This document shows positions 16,216 through 25,883 of a DNA stretch of 34,324 bases, in pieces. The translations under genes and the position numbers were made by a program. The stretch's first letter is position 1; every line of letters begins with the position of its first letter. The notes under the pieces were generated by a model. It searched no databases and was not told where the DNA came from. It saw only the letters and a list, made by a program, of their open reading frames with translations. Origin of the DNA: Xenococcaceae cyanobacterium MO_188.B32 (lineage in GTDB: Bacteria > Cyanobacteriota > Cyanobacteriia > Cyanobacteriales > Xenococcaceae); NCBI GenBank assembly GCA_030065635.1, contig JASJDJ010000073.1, positions 1 through 34,324 of the forward strand. The letters run 5' to 3'.

Positions 16216-18012
16216 TTGCTAAACAAAATCGATTACTGGATAACAGTTCTGTTGACGCTCGCTGGAAGTGCGGTTAAAGCAACAGCAACCCCCGTGGAGA
16301 TCTTTAGTCCAGACGGGAAGCGAGAAAATAACTATCGACAGATTATGAGCGCTCGCCGAATAGTCTCGCAACTTCCCAATCCGATTCCACCGCGAATTCC
16401 TCAACAACCTCTAGAATTACCCACCGAATTTAAAAAACCCCCTTTAGAAACGCCATCTGTTCCATCTCAACCAACACCATCAGTAGATATTCCAGGGAAG
16501 GTGAGAATTAAGGGTTTTCAGTTTGTGGGCAATACCGCCTTTAGGGATGAAGAATTAAACCAGGTAGTTGCCAAGTTTACTAACAAAGAAATTAGTTTTG
16601 CCGAACTACTTCAAGTAGAAGAGCTTATCAGACAAAAATATCTTGCTGGTTGTCAGTCTAATGATGTTAATTCCGCTCGACCCTGTTATCTTAACTCCGA
16701 TGTAGTTATTCCTGCGGGTCAAAAAGTAGATGGGGAAATAATTACCATTGAAATTATTGAAGGTGCGATCGAAGATATTCAAGTAACGGGGACGAAAAGA
16801 TTAAACCCTAACTATGTTCGCAGTCGATTAGCCTTAGCGACAAAAAAGCCTTTCGACTTAAATCGCTTGGTAGCAGCTTTGCAACTCTTACAATTAGATC
16901 CTTTGATTGAAGAACTTAATGCTGAATTATCCGCAGGAATACGTCCGGAATTAAGTTTACTCAAGATCGAAATTAAAGAAGCAGACTCTTTTACTGTTAT
17001 ACCTGCGCTCGATAATGGTCGTAATCCTAGTGTGGGTAGTTTTCGTAGGAGTATCAATTTAACAGAAGCTAATTTGTTGGGTTTAGGCGATCGCCTTAAT
17101 CTCAGTTATAGTAATACCGATGGCAGCGATAGTGTAGACTTGAGCTATACGATTCCTGTAAATGCTAGTAATGGTACGATTCAAGTAAATGGGGGTTTTA
17201 GTGATACTGAAGTAATCGAATCACCCTTTGACCGCCTCAACATTACTGGAGACTATCGCTATTATGAATTAAGCTGGCGTCAGCCTTTATGGCAATCCCC
17301 CACTGAAGAATTTGCTTTAGGTTTAACTGCTTCTCGTCAAGAAAGTGACAGCTTTCTCGATGACGAAGGTTTTAACCTCTCTCCTGGTGCGAATGAAGAT
17401 GGGGAAGTTCGTATTTCTGCAATTCGGTTTTTCCAAGATTGGACTAAGCGTAATCCTCAACAAGTATGGTCAATTCGTTCTCAATTTAGTTTTGGTATTA
17501 AAGCTTTTGAGGCAACTAATAATCCCTCAAATTTACCCGATAGTAGTTTCTTTGCTTGGCAAGGACAAGGGCAATATGTGCGACAATTAGCACCAGCAAC
17601 TTTATTCGTAGTTCGTTCCGATTTGCAGTTCGCTACTGAACCACTTTTAGCACTGGAACAGTTTTCTTTAGGAGGGTTGAATAGTGTTAGGGGTTATCGA
17701 CAGGATGTATTGTTAACCGATAACGCTTGGTTTATTAGTGCAGAAGTACGCTTACCAATTTGGCAAATACCTCAAGTATCGGGAGTATTACAACTCGCAC
17801 CCTTTGTAGATCTTGGTATTGGTTGGAATAATGGCGATTTTCCCGATCCTGAGCCCAACTTTTTAGCAAGTATTGGTTTAGGTTTACAGTGGCAGATGGC
17901 CCAAAAACTAACTGCTCGTTTCGATTGGGGAATTCCTCTAGTAGATATAGAGATTGAAAAAAGAACTTTGAGCGATCGTGGAATTTATTTTAGTCTCGAT
18001 TATGCTTTTTAA
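16216..18012 (+). CDS. TpsB-type outer-membrane transporter (ShlB/FhaC/HecB family)
   Basis: 598 residues, Omp85 superfamily; it exports a large TpsA partner across the outer membrane. After a signal-like N-terminus and a Pro-rich linker (residues 53-92) come two POTRA domains (about 95-180 and 182-255; opening VRIKGFQFVGNTAF) and a 16-strand barrel. The lid-loop motif VRGYR is at 491-495 and the protein ends in an aromatic residue (LDYAF). POTRA1 carries an extra two-Cys insertion (CQSNDVNSARPC), possibly a disulfide loop. TTG 16216 is used as start; the signal peptide supports it, but no strong Shine-Dalgarno is seen. Its likely cargo is the TpsA protein at 22766, now separated from it by inserted elements. 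Confidence 0.9.
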   Translation: MLNKIDYWITVLLTLAGSAVKATATPVEIFSPDGKRENNYRQIMSARRIVSQLPNPIPPRIPQQPLELPTEFKKPPLETPSVPSQPTPSVDIPGKVRIKGFQFVGNTAFRDEELNQVVAKFTNKEISFAELLQVEELIRQKYLAGCQSNDVNSARPCYLNSDVVIPAGQKVDGEIITIEIIEGAIEDIQVTGTKRLNPNYVRSRLALATKKPFDLNRLVAALQLLQLDPLIEELNAELSAGIRPELSLLKIEIKEADSFTVIPALDNGRNPSVGSFRRSINLTEANLLGLGDRLNLSYSNTDGSDSVDLSYTIPVNASNGTIQVNGGFSDTEVIESPFDRLNITGDYRYYELSWRQPLWQSPTEEFALGLTASRQESDSFLDDEGFNLSPGANEDGEVRISAIRFFQDWTKRNPQQVWSIRSQFSFGIKAFEATNNPSNLPDSSFFAWQGQGQYVRQLAPATLFVVRSDLQFATEPLLALEQFSLGGLNSVRGYRQDVLLTDNAWFISAEVRLPIWQIPQVSGVLQLAPFVDLGIGWNNGDFPDPEPNFLASIGLGLQWQMAQKLTARFDWGIPLVDIEIEKRTLSDRGIYFSLDYAF

Positions 18013-18132
18013 CTACAAGGGTTTCTTAAATGTTAGGTAATAGTGCATAGGCTGGTTTGATTCAGAGATAAATACTGATGACAGTAAAAAGAATGCAAAC
18101 AGTATTTTATTCGGGAGGTCATCGGTCATCCC

Positions 18133-18477
18133 ATGATTACCAAGCATGAAACCAAACCATCGAATTTTTTTGATAAGATTCAGTTGCTTTTTTTGATTTT
18201 TGTTTTATCTCTTATCTCAACTCCTTCTCGTTCTCAATCTTCAGATTTCCTCAATCGCAGTGAGGAAGAAATTAGACAAGAAAATCAACGAGAATTAGAT
18301 GACAAATTCGATCGAGTAATGAACAGTGCGATAGATCGAATTAGAGAAGCCGATCGCCGATTAGGCACTCCACCTTCAGCAGATGAAGAGATTTTTTTGA
18401 CTCAAGAATGCCGAGAAGGAATAAGGTCAGCTTGTGATTATTTAAGAGAAATCGAACAACGCCGTCTACGAAGATAA
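18133..18477 (+). CDS. small secreted protein, unknown
   Basis: 114 residues, ATG with GGGAGG about 15 nt upstream. An N-terminal hydrophobic segment (LLFLIFVLSLISTPSRSQS) looks like a signal peptide. The mature part is highly charged and helical (EEEIRQENQRELDDKFDRVMNSAIDRIREADRR) and has two Cys (ECREGIRSACDYL). It follows tpsB by 120 nt on the same strand, so it may belong to the secretion operon. I do not recognise the family. Confidence 0.6.
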   Translation: MITKHETKPSNFFDKIQLLFLIFVLSLISTPSRSQSSDFLNRSEEEIRQENQRELDDKFDRVMNSAIDRIREADRRLGTPPSADEEIFLTQECREGIRSACDYLREIEQRRLRR

Positions 18478-18617
18478 TAGCAATCTTCATTGATTAGACA
18501 TCTCCAGTAATTAATCTGAAATTTATACCAAACAATAGTGAAATTTTAATTTCTGGAGATATCTATTAACAAGACAGAAATCTAGGGATTAAAGCTTTAA
18601 ACAAGGAGGTTTTAGAA

Positions 18618-18917
18618 ATGGGACATATATCACTCTCTGGTTTGTCTAAAGGTCTTGTTATTCCCTTTATTCCGTTTTTATTGCAAGTAGACACTTATTC
18701 TCAGATTGCCCTTGACAGTCACGTTCATGATGCTGATTGCGATCGCTCTCATCCTGTTACCGTTCATCGGAAAGAAAGTTCCGACGAAGAGTTTCACCTA
18801 GCTGGATATGGTAGTTGTGCCTATTGTAGCTGCCCCGCCTTCACTGAATCATATTATGATTCCTACAGATGTGCCTGTGGACATGGTTGGGATGATCACT
18901 TTAGTTCTGGAGCATAG
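18618..18917 (+). CDS. small Cys/His-rich protein, unknown
   Basis: 99 residues with a strong AAGGAGG before ATG. The N-terminal third is hydrophobic (GLVIPFIPFLLQVDTY). The C-terminal third is a compact metal-binding-like module, GYGSCAYCSCPAF..YRCACGHGWDDH, i.e. CxxCxC with CxCGH and a final His. This resembles small zinc-binding motifs, but I cannot assign a family. It lies between tpsB and the insertion cluster on the same strand. A HIP1-like octamer lies inside the gene. Confidence 0.6.
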   Translation: MGHISLSGLSKGLVIPFIPFLLQVDTYSQIALDSHVHDADCDRSHPVTVHRKESSDEEFHLAGYGSCAYCSCPAFTESYYDSYRCACGHGWDDHFSSGA

Positions 18918-18936
18918 ATAGTTACTAAAAATATAG

Positions 18937-19240
18937 TCAAATATGACATTGACCAGATTTAGCTCTACCAGGAGTAATCCTGATGGGACGAACTACAACG
19001 CCCTCTATCCCTCCGTCAAAGACTGTTGGGATTACTTTTCGCATAATGTTATAGCTTCCGTTAACATCAGCATTGATTCTAACTTTCTCCCCTTTAATTT
19101 TGTACATTCCCCTGGTTTCCCGATAGCCACTGAACTTAACTTGATTAGCACCATCATCTCCATAAGTAGGAATCGAATCTAGAGACAGAAAACTAGCTTT
19201 TGATGTATAACTTTCCTCTGAGCAAACAACTTTTATTCCC
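18937..19240 (-). pseudogene. tnpB: TnpB C-terminal part, cut by an IS4-family insertion
   Basis: The minus strand encodes the last hundred residues of an IS891/1341-type TnpB: EESYTSKASFLSLDSIPTY, FSGYRETRGMYK, then INADVNGSYNIMRK with the last RuvC aspartate, ending SGQCHI*. The reading frame runs without a break into the 11-bp duplication flanking the IS4 element and continues at 20995. This is an OrfB/RNA-guided nuclease relative, but the gene is broken. Confidence 0.8.
19230..19240. repeat. left target-site duplication of the IS4-family element
   Basis: CTTTTATTCCC, identical to 20995-21005. Eleven bp is the usual duplication size for IS4-family elements. Confidence 0.9.
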
Positions 19241-20994
19241 GAATGCCACTAAGATAAGAGCGCGATCGCTTCCGCTCAAAAAGCTGGAAACTCTGATATA
19301 ACTAGGTTTGAACGTTCTGAACTGAGGAGAAAGATGTTCAAACCGAGAAGTCAAGTGCAAATTTTGGTGCAGCAATTTAGTTCTTCATTCGGACTGCCCT
19401 TTGCCCAAATCTTACCAGTGGCGATGCTCGAAGAAACTTTGAAAGAAGAAAAGCTTAAATATCGAGAAAGATTATTCTCGCCAATTGTCACTTTGTGGGC
19501 TTTTTTATCACAAGTTCTAGACGCAGATAAAACTTGTCATAATGCAGTTAGCCGAATCATCGCTTGGCTAGCAGCAAAGGGAGAAAAAATCCCTTCAGAA
19601 GATAATAGTGCGAACCAGCCAAGCTCGAGTTCGATTACCAGAAAACTTTGTGAAAAAACTCGTCAAAAAAACTGGCCAAAACTTAGAAAAAGAAGTCAAA
19701 AAAGAAAAACTTTGGTGTGGGCGTCATGTCAAAGTTTTTGATGGTTCAACAGTGTCGATGCCAGAGCCGAAAAAGAATCAAGAAGACTATCCACAGCCTA
19801 GTTCTCAAAAAGAGGGCTGTGGTTTTCCTTTAGCTAAACTGGGGGTTTTATTTAGTATTGCGACTGGAGCAGTGGTCGACATAGTCATTGATATTTATCG
19901 CACTCATGATGTTAAATTAGCCAGGTGTTTATATCACTTTCTTAATCCAGGAGATGTGTTTTTAAGTGACCGAGCTTGTTGTTCTTACGCCGACATTTGT
20001 TTTCTTAAAAATCAAGATTGTGATGCAGTAGTTCGACTGCATAAAAGTCGAAAACAACAACTGAAAAAGGGCAAAAGAATTGGCTCTTGTGACCGGTTAG
20101 TAACTTGGGCTAAACCTAAATCTAAACCACCAGGATTATCGACAGAAGAATTTGAAAGTTTGCCTGAGAATTTAACAGTTAGAGAAGTTCATTATTACAT
20201 TTGTATTCCTGGATGGAGGACTAAAGAAGTTACGGTCATTACCACTTTATTAGATGCTCAAGTTTATCCCGTCAAAGAACTAGTAAAAATCTACGAATTT
20301 CGTTGGGATGTCGAACTGGATTTAAGACATATTAAAACTAGTTTGGGCATGGCTCTTCTAAGAGGAAAAACTCCCGAAATGGTTCGCAAAGAAATATATG
20401 TACATCTTTTAGCTTATAATTTATTGCGAACAGTCATGTGGCAAGCGGGAATCGCTCATGCCGTTGATTCTTTACGCATCTCTCTTCAAGAAACTCGGCA
20501 TCATTTGCAGAATTTTGTTTCAGAATTAAAAGATGTCAGCCTCAAAAAACGAAAAAAACTCTTTCAAATAATGTTGAATCTGATTGCTCATAAACCCCTG
20601 AAAAAAAGAGTAGGGCGATTTGAACCAAGAGTCAAAAAGCGTCGCCCTAAATCTTATCCCTTGATGCAAGAACCTAGGTCTATTCTCAAGCAAAAAATAG
20701 CTTAAAATTAGGTTGATTTAGTTCTTTTTTTTTTGGGGTTAAAACAATTAAATATTCCTTCCCAGTTGCTTGTCAAGTTGAATCGAACTTGACTCTTTGG
20801 TGCTGCTTGAAAATTGGCTTTTTAGGGGATTTAGTAGAGATAGTTGAGATGCCAGTTCATCCAAATTGAACAAATTAGTACCCACGTAGCTCACCCCAAT
20901 GCCGTGCTGCTAACTTTTCAGTTGGAGCAAATCTTTGTCTGACAAGGCTTTTCGCTCTTTTTGCCTAGGTGATTACCTTATCTTCGTGGCATTC
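19241..20994 (+). mobile_element. IS4-family insertion sequence
   Basis: 1754 bp. Terminal inverted repeats are GAATGCCACTAAGATAAG (19241-19258) and its inverted copy at 20977-20994, matching at 17 of 18 positions. Perfect 11-bp target duplications lie outside. The transposase occupies 19334-20705, leaving about 270 nt of non-coding DNA before the right end. Insertion was into tnpB. Confidence 0.92.
19334..20705 (+). pseudogene. IS4-family DDE transposase, frameshifted
   Basis: The first frame (from ATG 19334) encodes the N-terminal part to about SEDNSAN. The rest is in another frame from about 19615, where SQARVRLPENF continues the protein. A single extra base near 19615-19618 would explain the shift. 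Catalytic residues are intact: Asp in VFDGSTVSMPEP, Asp in FLSDRACC, and the IS4 signature Y..R..VE..K (YEFRWDVELDLRHIKTSLG). Clean ends and a perfect target duplication indicate a recent insertion, so the frameshift is young, or ribosomal slippage occurs. A GAGGAGA precedes the first ATG. Confidence 0.85.
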
Positions 20995-21005
20995 CTTTTA
21001 TTCCC
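20995..21005. repeat. right target-site duplication of the IS4-family element
   Basis: Exact copy of 19230-19240. Confidence 0.9.
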
Positions 21006-21070
21006 TTCATTAATCCTTTATAAATTAGCATTTCTACCAAGCGAGCATGAGGAATAGAAACGTAACTGCT
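20995..21070 (-). pseudogene. tnpB: TnpB upstream fragment on the far side of the IS4 element
   Basis: Reading on the minus strand, SIPHARLVEMLIYKGLMKGIKV continues in frame into the fragment at 18937-19240 once the IS and one duplication are removed. Further upstream the similarity is lost near the end of the neighbouring ISAs1 element at 21121. The start and RuvC-I part of tnpB are not found. Confidence 0.7.
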
Positions 21071-21120
21071 CAATAACCACTGGTGGCGATCGGGTTTGAA
21101 AAGCGATCGAGGATAAAAGA

Positions 21121-22507
21121 CAGGGTAAGAGCGTCTCAAACCCTATTGACAAAAGGATTGTAGAACAGTCATCATATAGTCATTATTCATAGCTGCGCGT
21201 TTCATTTTTTGGCGCAGCGATCGCTTCAGACTCTTTTCTTGATTCAGGGCATTTAGTGCCATGCGTCGGAGTAGAGCTTTCGTTACGAGGGGAGTGGCAA
21301 GAACGGATGCGACAATGATCCTCATTAAAAGTTACGTCGAGAGTCCAATGGACTTGGTTTTCGATTCCCCAATGGGTGCGAATGACATTGCCCAGATTCT
21401 GAGCGAAGGCACGGCAGAGACGATAGATAAAAGTGGACTTCGTGGGTAACTTTATTCCACAGGTGGCGGGTTCTTTCAACCATCACAAGAGTTTGAAGAC
21501 CTACCCATTGTTCTTGTTTATAGAGACCGCCAAACTCAGACAGAGGAACAGCCCAAACCAGCCGTTTTTCGGTGCGATGATGTCCTTTTTCGACTCGGCG
21601 GTCTACTGAAACTGTAATGCCTTCAAAATTTGTGGCTCTGGCTGCATCAAACCATGTTTTTACTTGAGAGCGAAGTGTGGGATGATTACTTTTAAGTGTC
21701 AGGACGCGCGTCAGCTTTTTTTTGACGAATTAACCGAACAATCTCAGGAAAGAGTTCCCATGGCATCGATAGTAATCACAGCTCCTTGAATATCGATTAA
21801 TTCTAATAGGGCAGGAATCGCCGTTATTTCATGTTTTATGATCTTCAACTTTAATCTGTCCTCAAGTCAGATTTGGCTCTGCCACCCAGGCTGTGACTAG
21901 ATGTAAAGCTTTAATGCCTTGCTCGCGGTCATAAGAACCCCTCAAACACTTGCCATCTATTGGCACAATTTTTTGTTCTAATGAAGGGATTAGTTGTTGC
22001 ACCCATTTAGTTAGACATTCTGAGAGAGCTATGGGATCGATCCTCTCGAAAACCCGACGAAAGGTGTCATCGCGCTTGGATTCCATGAGGTAACTCTAAA
22101 AATTCTGACAACCACTGTTGCTTGGCATAGCCATAATTTTCGATGTCTTCCCAGCCTTCTGCAGAGCGCGATTATAGCCAAAATGGCAATGACTAAAATA
22201 TCTTTTAACAAGTGCTTTTTGGTTCTATTAACTCTCGGATCTTTAATATCAGTAAAATAACTGGATAAATCAGCTTGTATTTGGGAAATCGGGTTCAGTT
22301 TTGCCCTTTGAGCTGCTGGTTTTTTTGGTTTAGCTTTTATAGGTGCAAATCCTTTACCCATCAATTCTTTCCCCTAATCTTCTCAATTTACTGTAGTTAA
22401 GATTGAAACTACATTATATAGGCGAAAGACCATTACTAAAAAAAAGAGAGCGGATAAGATTACTTTTATCAAGTACATTTTATACCAAATAAGATGAGCT
22501 TACCCTG
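21121..22507 (-). mobile_element. ISAs1-family insertion sequence, decayed
   Basis: 1387 bp, bounded by CAGGGTAAG at 21121 and its inverted copy CTTACCCTG ending at 22507, with partial similarity for another dozen bases. No matching target duplication is visible (left ATAAAAGA, right ATTGCCAT). The transposase inside is broken. Confidence 0.75.
21143..22364 (-). pseudogene. ISAs1-family transposase with several frameshifts
   Basis: Pieces in different minus-strand frames line up as one ISAs1/DDE transposase. The N-terminus is LSSYFTDIKDPRVNRTKKHLLKDILVIAI (22029-22364). The middle is DDTFRRVFERIDP..VPIDGKCLRGSYD (21862-22086) with the first Asp, then EITAIPALLELIDIQGAVITIDAMG with the second Asp (about 21750-21850). 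The end is VIRTHWGIENQVHWTLDVTFNEDHCRIR (21183-21479) and LNALNQEKSLKRSLRQKMKRAAMNNDYMMTVLQ (21143-21260). The gene is dead. Confidence 0.85.
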
Positions 22508-22638
22508 ATTGCCATATCATTTTTAGGCTTACTAACTGCTGGCTCTCTAGTCTTAACAGTTCCATTCCTATGGTAATTGGGTATGTGTTGAATGAGCATT
22601 AGTGAACTACCCATCCAGTCAGCTAGGCTATCAGTGAC

Positions 22639-22667
22639 ACTCCCGCAGAGTAAACCCGTGCGGGAGT
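22639..22667. terminator. hairpin upstream of tpsA (terminator or IS end)
   Basis: ACTCCCGC (22639-22646) pairs with GCGGGAGT (22660-22667) across 13 nt. It may end transcription from the insertion cluster, or be the subterminal hairpin of the former IS200/605-type element that carried tnpB. No good T-run follows on either strand. Confidence 0.45.
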
Positions 22668-22765
22668 TTAAAATTTATAAATAACTATTGGATATAACTA
22701 ATTCGCCACACAAAATATCTGTAAAATACTCTCAATAACATCATTAATTGTCGAGGAGTATTGAA

Positions 22766-25700
22766 GTGAAGCCAAGTATTTCTCTAGTCTCATCTTTGAC
22801 TTTTTGTTTAGTGGGAAGTTCGCTTCAATTTAGTCCCGCGATCGCACAGATCGCTCCTGATGGCACTACTAACACTACAGTTAACGCCGATGGGAATAAT
22901 TTTACTATCAATCAGGGCGATCGCGTTGGGGATAATCTCTTTCATAGCTTCGATGAGTTTTCCGTCCCCACAATGGGTTCGGCAGCGTTTAATAATGCGA
23001 ATGACATTGCCAATATCTTCAGTCGGGTAACGGGTAGCAATATTTCCAATATCGATGGCTTAATTAGTGCCAACGGTACAGCTAATCTATTTTTAATCAA
23101 TCCCAACGGTATCATCTTTGGCGAAAATGCCAGACTCAATCTTGGCGGTTCGTTTTTTGCTACAACCGCAGATAGTTTGTTATTCGAGGACGATATAGAA
23201 TTTAGTGCCAGCAATCCACAAGCACCACCATTATTAGAGGTTAATATTCCTATTGGGTTGGGCTTTAGGGATAATTCGGGAAATATTCTCAATCAATCTA
23301 CAGCAGTTGATAGCAATGAAAATTCTGTCGGACTTCAGATACAGCCAGGGGGGAATCTTACTTTTGTAGGCGGTAAGATTACGTTGGATGGAGGGATTAT
23401 AACAGCACCAGGAGGAAGAGTTGAATTAGGGGGATTAGCAGCAGCAGGAACAGTAAATATTAAGGAAAATGGTAGTTTAACTTTTCCTGATGGTGTAGCA
23501 AGAGCAGATGTATCTCTTTCTGATAGTGCTTTAGTAGATGTAGCTAATCAAGGGGGAGGATTTATTAATGTTAATGCTCGTAATCTAGATTTGTTAGGAG
23601 GAAGTCGGCTGGTTGGGGGGATAGCAGCAGGTTTAGATGCTACGGGTAATCCAGCAGGAGATATTAATTTAAATGCGACTACTATTACTATTGATGGTAC
23701 AGATGCTCAAGGGGATTACAGTGCTATTTTGAATCGAGTTAATAGTAATGCAGTCGGAAACGCAGGAGGAATTGACATTACTACTGGCAATTTGAATTTA
23801 ACTAATGGGGGTACGGTTAGTGCCAGCACTTTTGGTCGAGGGAATGCGGGGAGGGTGGATATCACTGCTAGCGATACCATCACCATTGATGGTGAAACTT
23901 CAGATGGCTTTCCTAGTGGTGCTACCAGTCGGGTCGAACCCGAAGCAGTGGGAGATGCTGGAGGTGTGACCATTACTACTGGTTCTCTGTCTCTGACCAA
24001 TGGAGGACTAGTTAGTGCTAGTACTTTGGGTCAAGGGAATGCGGGGAGGGTGGATATCACTGCTAGCGATACCATCACCATTGATGGTGAAACTTCAGAT
24101 GGCTTTCCTAGTGGTGCTACCAGTCTGGTCAATCCCGAAGCAGTGGGAAATGCAGGGGGTGTGACCATTACTACTGGTTCTCTGTCTCTGACCAATGGAG
24201 GACTAGTTAGTGCTAGTACTTTGGGTCAAGGGAATGCTGGCAATTTGATGATTAATGCCCGCTCAGTTTCGCTCGCTGATGGGGCTCGACTAAATGCCGA
24301 AACCTATACTCAGGGGGATGCAGGTAACTTAACGCTCAATACGGATTCATTATTTGTTATTGATACTATTGGCGCCGGCACTTGGATTAGTACTACCACT
24401 TATGGAGCAGTCCCTGACTCTGGGGATGGGGGTGATATGATAATTAATGCCCGCGATTTCATCTCTCTTCAAGGAAATGGTGATGCTGATTTCTTCACTG
24501 GTATTTTCGCCGGTCCCTGGATTGGGGCAACGGGGCAAGGAGGCAAAATCACGATTACGACTGGATCCCTCTTTGTTACCAATAGTGCTGAAATCAGTAC
24601 ATTCACCCTTGGTGAGGGGAATGCCGGAAACCTATTCGTGCAAGCTCGTGACTTAGTAGAAGTCACAGGTGCAGACAGTTTCTTGAGTGCAGAAGTCTTA
24701 TCAGGAGCCACAGGTCGCGGAGGAGATTTAAGGATCGAAACTGAACAGCTAAACGTTCGAGACCAGGCTCAAGTAACCGTAAAGACTGTAGGGTCGATGC
24801 GTGCCGGCAACTTGACCATCGAAACGGGGCAGTTGCTTGTTCGGGATGGTGCTCAAATCAGTGCCAGCACCTCTGGAGAAGGAGATGCCGGAACGATCGC
24901 GATCGCTGCCGATACCTTAACTGCAACAGGAGGAGGAACAATTCAAACCAACACCGCCAGCAGTGGTCGAGCAGGAGACATTACCCTAAACATCAGAGAT
25001 AGCCTCAACCTAACTGCCAGTGCCATAGAAGCCAGCACCGCTCCCGGTTCTACAGGCGACGGCGGCAACATCTTCATCGACCCCATCCAAGTCAACCTCA
25101 CTGATGGAGCAAACATCAGCGTAAATAGCCAAGGAGAGGGAAATGGCGGTAGCATCTTCCTCACGGCAGACAACCTAACCCTCAATAACAATTCAGAAAT
25201 CTCTGCTGCTACTGCCAGTGGTGAGGGAGGCAACATTACCTTCTCGATTTCAGATACTTTACGTCTACGAAACAACAGTCCCATTTCCGCAACTGCTGGC
25301 GGTACGGGTAATGGAGGCAACATTACTATCGATACTGACTTTTTGATTGCCAGTGACAATAGCGACATCACTGCCGATGCTTTTGAAGGTCAAGGAGGTA
25401 ACATTGATATTACTGCTCTAGGAATATTCCTCTCTCCCGATAGTGAGATTACTGCTAGTTCCCAATTGGGAGTAGATGGCATCGTTGAAATTAATACTCC
25501 TGAGAATGACCCCAGTCGCGGATTAGTAGACTTACCAGAAAATGTAGTTAATCCCGAAGACTTAATTAGTCAAAATGCCTGTAAACAAGGAGGTACAAGC
25601 AAATTTACCCTGACAGGAAGAGGCGGTTTACCCGCAACACCAGAACAAATACACCATAGCGACGAAGTTGAAGTAGGTTTAGTCGAACCAGCAATGGGTG

Positions 25701-25870
25701 TAGCTGCTATTAGTAAAGAGTCACCTGTTTCTGAGGATTCAACCAAGATTGTGCCAGCCAAAGGATGGATTCGCAACGAACAAGGGGAAGTATTTTTAGT
25801 CGGTTACGATCCTACGAAAAGTAATATCTCACCTCAGCCAGAAAATTTAGATTTATGTCAGCCACGCTGA
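22766..25870 (+). CDS. TpsA-type exoprotein (filamentous haemagglutinin N-terminal domain)
   Basis: About 1034 residues. GTG 22766 is chosen because GAGGAG (22753-22758) is ideally spaced and a clean signal peptide follows (KPSISLVSSLTFCLVGSS..AIA). Next comes the TPS/haemagglutination domain (NGIIFGENARLNLGGSFFATT), which is recognised by TpsB POTRA domains, then a long right-handed beta-helix of short G/N/T/S-rich repeats. The C-terminal segment near 930-1034 has two Cys and a charged end (WIRNEQGEVFLVGYD). A 65-residue unit is duplicated nearly identically at the DNA level. Surface adhesin or secreted structural protein is the likely role. Partner: TpsB at 16216, 4.7 kb upstream. Confidence 0.9.
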   Translation: MKPSISLVSSLTFCLVGSSLQFSPAIAQIAPDGTTNTTVNADGNNFTINQGDRVGDNLFHSFDEFSVPTMGSAAFNNANDIANIFSRVTGSNISNIDGLISANGTANLFLINPNGIIFGENARLNLGGSFFATTADSLLFEDDIEFSASNPQAPPLLEVNIPIGLGFRDNSGNILNQSTAVDSNENSVGLQIQPGGNLTFVGGKITLDGGIITAPGGRVELGGLAAAGTVNIKENGSLTFPDGVARADVSLSDSALVDVANQGGGFINVNARNLDLLGGSRLVGGIAAGLDATGNPAGDINLNATTITIDGTDAQGDYSAILNRVNSNAVGNAGGIDITTGNLNLTNGGTVSASTFGRGNAGRVDITASDTITIDGETSDGFPSGATSRVEPEAVGDAGGVTITTGSLSLTNGGLVSASTLGQGNAGRVDITASDTITIDGETSDGFPSGATSLVNPEAVGNAGGVTITTGSLSLTNGGLVSASTLGQGNAGNLMINARSVSLADGARLNAETYTQGDAGNLTLNTDSLFVIDTIGAGTWISTTTYGAVPDSGDGGDMIINARDFISLQGNGDADFFTGIFAGPWIGATGQGGKITITTGSLFVTNSAEISTFTLGEGNAGNLFVQARDLVEVTGADSFLSAEVLSGATGRGGDLRIETEQLNVRDQAQVTVKTVGSMRAGNLTIETGQLLVRDGAQISASTSGEGDAGTIAIAADTLTATGGGTIQTNTASSGRAGDITLNIRDSLNLTASAIEASTAPGSTGDGGNIFIDPIQVNLTDGANISVNSQGEGNGGSIFLTADNLTLNNNSEISAATASGEGGNITFSISDTLRLRNNSPISATAGGTGNGGNITIDTDFLIASDNSDITADAFEGQGGNIDITALGIFLSPDSEITASSQLGVDGIVEINTPENDPSRGLVDLPENVVNPEDLISQNACKQGGTSKFTLTGRGGLPATPEQIHHSDEVEVGLVEPAMGVAAISKESPVSEDSTKIVPAKGWIRNEQGEVFLVGYDPTKSNISPQPENLDLCQPR
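23846..24235 (+). repeat. two tandem 195-bp repeats inside tpsA
   Basis: Units 23846-24040 and 24041-24235 differ at only a handful of bases (for example CGGGTCGAA versus CTGGTCAAT after GCTACCAGT). Each encodes 65 residues beginning AGRVDITASDTITIDGE. A more diverged partial copy precedes them (about 23766-23845). The near-identity indicates recent duplication or gene conversion, a route to length variation of the beta-helix. Confidence 0.9.
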
Positions 25871-25883
25871 CATGATTAACATT

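Noticed and set aside
18943-19182. A plus-strand 79-codon protein
   Set aside because: The opposite strand reads as the conserved end of TnpB, so the plus-strand frame is a shadow.
23716-25371. Minus-strand open frames opposite tpsA
   Set aside because: They mirror the repetitive G/N/T-rich codons of the beta-helix and have no start signals.
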